The notes under the pieces: generated by a model
What the model was told of the DNA's origin: nothing
Seen by the model: the letters and a program-made list of their open reading frames with translations, nothing else
The model's database searches: none
Origin: Lentisphaerota bacterium
Lineage (GTDB): Bacteria; Verrucomicrobiota; Kiritimatiellia; JAAZAB01
NCBI GenBank assembly: GCA_016199105.1
Contig: JACQHI010000321.1
Location: forward strand, 1-14,306
DNA length: 14,306 nt
Direction of reading: 5' to 3'
Shown here: positions 12,539 through 14,306 of the stretch, in pieces
Position numbering within the stretch: position 1 is the first letter of the stretch
Layout of the letters: each line of letters begins with the position of its first letter
Program-made: the position numbers and the translations under genes

Positions 12539-14194
12539 TTGAAAACCGGCATCACCCCTTTCCATCCGGTCAAACAGTCGCTCGCCGACCTCGCTGGCGA
12601 TGCCTATATCGACGCCGTCTGTCGGGCACGGGCCTTTCTGACGGGTGAGCAGCCGCGGGCCTTGTCGGCGGCGGCCCGCCGTCCGCTGGATTTCTATCCG
12701 GTCGCCTTCCAACGCCGGCTGCATGCCCTTCTGCCTTGGGTGGGCCGGCGCGGCATTCCCCCCCTCCGCCGGTCGGCCGCCGGCGCCACCACAGCCAAAT
12801 TCGAGGCCAGCACCCACACAGAAACCGCGCCGCTGAGCGGGCTCGGATTTTACCGGCTGGGCGAGGATGGCCGGTTGTTCCTGATTTCCAAGAGCGAACA
12901 CTATCATGCTCCGCTCGGGCACGGATTTCCCGGCTATGCCCTGCTCGAAACGGCCAAAGCCCTGGGCATTCCCAACGCCACCCACAACAACACGCGCGGC
13001 CATATCACGCGGCGCCTCGAAGAGGAGCTGATCCGCACCGCCAACGGTCTGTCGTCCCAAGGCGGAGCGGTCTGGCGCAACGTGCTGGCCTCGCGCCGGC
13101 CGGACGTCGTGAACCGCGTGTTGAACCTGGAAACCGGCAGTCTGGCCGTGGAAGCCGCCCTCAAGATGGTCCTGGGCCGCTTTTACAAATGCCAGGCCGA
13201 TTTCCCCGAACCGGTCCATCGCGGACGCATCCCCGTGCTCATCGTCGTTGGCGATACGGACGGCGGTCTCCAGGCCAACTACCACGGCACCACGACCGTC
13301 ACCCAGACGCTGCGCGGCCTCTGGCCGGAGATACGGGCCCGCGCCGAGCATGAGCGGCTCTGGCTGGTGCGCTCGATCAGGCCCAATTGCATCGGGGACC
13401 TGGAGGCGCTGCTGGCCCGTTACGATCGCCCTCCCTACAAGGTCGCCGGTTTCTTTCACGAGCTGATCATGATGAATTATGGGGGGTTGGAACTGAAGCG
13501 GCCGTTCCTGCGCCGGGCGTACGCGCTCTGCCGCCGGCACGACGTGCCGACCGTGGTGGACGAAATTCAATCCTGCATGTGGAGCCCCGTGCTTTACCTG
13601 TATCGCGAATACGGCTTAAAACCCTCCTTCGTGGCCGTCGGCAAGGGCTTCCCCGGCGGCGAGTATCCCGCGTCGCGCCTCCTGTTCTCCGCGGCCATGG
13701 ATTGCCTGCCGCAGTTCGGCGCCCTCGTCACGAACGGACAGGAGGAACTCGCCAGCCTGGCCTATCTCGTCACCATGCGCTGGGCCCTGACCAATGCCGA
13801 TATCACGGAAGCCATCGGCGCCTATTATGAAGAGCGCCTCCGCGAGCTCGGCCGGCGTCACCGGACCGTCATCAGCGCCATCGAGGGCTGCCGGCATCTG
13901 GCCGCCCTCTATTTCCATGACCTGGCGGCGGCGAAGCGGTTCGTGGCGGATTTGAACGGCGCCGGGCTCGACATCAGCGTCCAGACCTACAAGTCCGAGT
14001 GCCCGCCCAGCGCCCTGACGAAACTGCCGTTGACGGTCACCGTGCCGGTGGTGGATGCCGTTCTCAAGCTTATGGAACAAGCCGTTTCACGGATCGCCTT
14101 GGATTCGGCAGTTCAGGCCACTACGAAACATCCGCTTTCGCGAAGAAGCTTCGGCGGGACAGATGCGAAAAACGCGAAAAAAAGATCAATATAA
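12539..14194 (+). CDS. Class III aminotransferase-like PLP enzyme with N-terminal extension
   Basis: The 551-residue protein follows the fold-type-I, class III aminotransferase plan after about 90 extra N-terminal residues. The plan runs APLGHGFPGY (124-133, the usual GHxHP), NLETGSLAVEAALKMV (196-211, phosphate-loop helix), NYHGTTT (247-253), VVDEIQ (339-344, Asp341 for the pyridine nitrogen), AVGKGFPGGEYPAS (366-379, Lys369 as likely PLP-binding lysine) and LVTNGQEELA (396-405). The substrate is unknown; neighbours give no pathway. The only possible start in this frame after the upstream stop is TTG at 12539, with a weak RBS. The last 25 or so residues (TTKHPLSRRSFGG...) resemble translated intergenic repeat DNA rather than a conserved domain, so the true C-terminus is probably a run-on into repeats. 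Confidence 0.82.
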   Translation: MKTGITPFHPVKQSLADLAGDAYIDAVCRARAFLTGEQPRALSAAARRPLDFYPVAFQRRLHALLPWVGRRGIPPLRRSAAGATTAKFEASTHTETAPLSGLGFYRLGEDGRLFLISKSEHYHAPLGHGFPGYALLETAKALGIPNATHNNTRGHITRRLEEELIRTANGLSSQGGAVWRNVLASRRPDVVNRVLNLETGSLAVEAALKMVLGRFYKCQADFPEPVHRGRIPVLIVVGDTDGGLQANYHGTTTVTQTLRGLWPEIRARAEHERLWLVRSIRPNCIGDLEALLARYDRPPYKVAGFFHELIMMNYGGLELKRPFLRRAYALCRRHDVPTVVDEIQSCMWSPVLYLYREYGLKPSFVAVGKGFPGGEYPASRLLFSAAMDCLPQFGALVTNGQEELASLAYLVTMRWALTNADITEAIGAYYEERLRELGRRHRTVISAIEGCRHLAALYFHDLAAAKRFVADLNGAGLDISVQTYKSECPPSALTKLPLTVTVPVVDAVLKLMEQAVSRIALDSAVQATTKHPLSRRSFGGTDAKNAKKRSI

Positions 14195-14306
14195 GAGGCG
14201 CTTGCAAAACCCCCTGCGGTTACGGCTCGCGTGGACCCATCCTTCGCTCCGAGCTACGGAGGGCAAGCTGCTCGCCCTCCAAACGCCTGGAAAACCACGT
14301 GTTTGG
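14195..14306. other. Gene-free right edge with hairpin
   Basis: No gene is seen. GGAGGGC (14258-14264) and GCCCTCC (14274-14280) form a 7-bp stem; with AAGC and GCTC the arms nearly extend to eleven. The sequence continues the palindrome-rich spacers seen elsewhere. Confidence 0.45.

Noticed and set aside
12506..13570. A 354-codon minus strand frame opposite the aminotransferase-like gene
   Set aside because: No domain pattern is seen, while the + strand carries a complete PLP-enzyme plan.
1..14306. CRISPR array or mobile-element genes
   Set aside because: No regularly spaced identical repeats were seen, and no transposase, integrase or phage protein was recognised. The repeats present are palindromic or direct pairs.

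Overview
The window is about 14.3 kb of moderately GC-rich bacterial DNA. It uses the standard genetic code and mostly AGGAGG-type ribosome binding sites, and two or three promoters look like ordinary sigma-70 sites (TTGACA with 17-18 nt spacing). The gene mix points by inference to an environmental member of the PVC group, perhaps Kiritimatiellota, Lentisphaerota or Verrucomicrobiota. The clues are a stand-alone CBM9-like protein, a galactose-mutarotase-fold protein, a large glycosyl-hydrolase-like TIM barrel, a Cys-rich YHS-like exported protein, and many intergenic palindromes. No rRNA or marker gene fixes this assignment. No tRNA, rRNA, CRISPR array, transposase or phage gene was seen.

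Layout from left to right. (1) 63-740 (+) encodes a CBM9-like protein. (2) 941-1415 (+) is a small, lower-GC, overlapping pair, DUF4160 plus DUF2442, that looks like an accessory or toxin-antitoxin-like module. (3) 1683-3809 (+) holds a mutarotase-fold protein and a membrane-anchored endonuclease/exonuclease/phosphatase-fold protein. A perfect 13-bp hairpin spans the stop codon of the first and the start codon of the second. (4) 3707-7367 (-) reads in the order mnmA, a TIM-barrel glycosyl-hydrolase-like gene and a MutT-type Nudix gene. The last two share an ATGA overlap, and the Nudix gene overlaps the 3' end of the opposing gene by 103 bp. (5) 7619-9121 (+) is a promoter-led operon of an inositol-monophosphatase-family gene and an mgtC/sapB-like gene. 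It ends at a bidirectional terminator shared with (6) 9190-9759 (-), an exported Cys-rich YHS-like protein. (7) 9979-10685 (-) is a Phd/VapC toxin-antitoxin operon with a near-consensus promoter and repeated operator-like motifs. A 45-bp imperfect direct repeat flanks it on both sides. (8) 11470-12279 (+) encodes a DEDDh 3'-5' exonuclease with an ExoX-like C-terminal domain. (9) 12539-14194 (+) encodes a fold-type-I (class III) aminotransferase-like protein of unknown substrate.

The spaces between genes are notable. Several (5863-6245, 7368-7618, 10845-11460, 12280-12538, 14195-14306) contain no convincing gene but are dense in perfect or near-perfect hairpins. Some of these share a common architecture, such as GTCCCA-N8-TGGGACC at two loci, and so look like a dispersed palindromic repeat family.

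The strongest candidates for something undescribed are: the hairpin-gated mutarotase/EEP gene pair; the MnmA variant that lacks the usual second catalytic cysteine but has a CxxC and an extra cysteine; the repeat-flanked VapBC cassette; the Cys-rich exported protein with a duplicated zinc-ribbon-like unit; and the intergenic hairpin family. Functions of the CBM9-like, mutarotase-like, TIM-barrel and aminotransferase-like proteins are assigned only at fold or family level.
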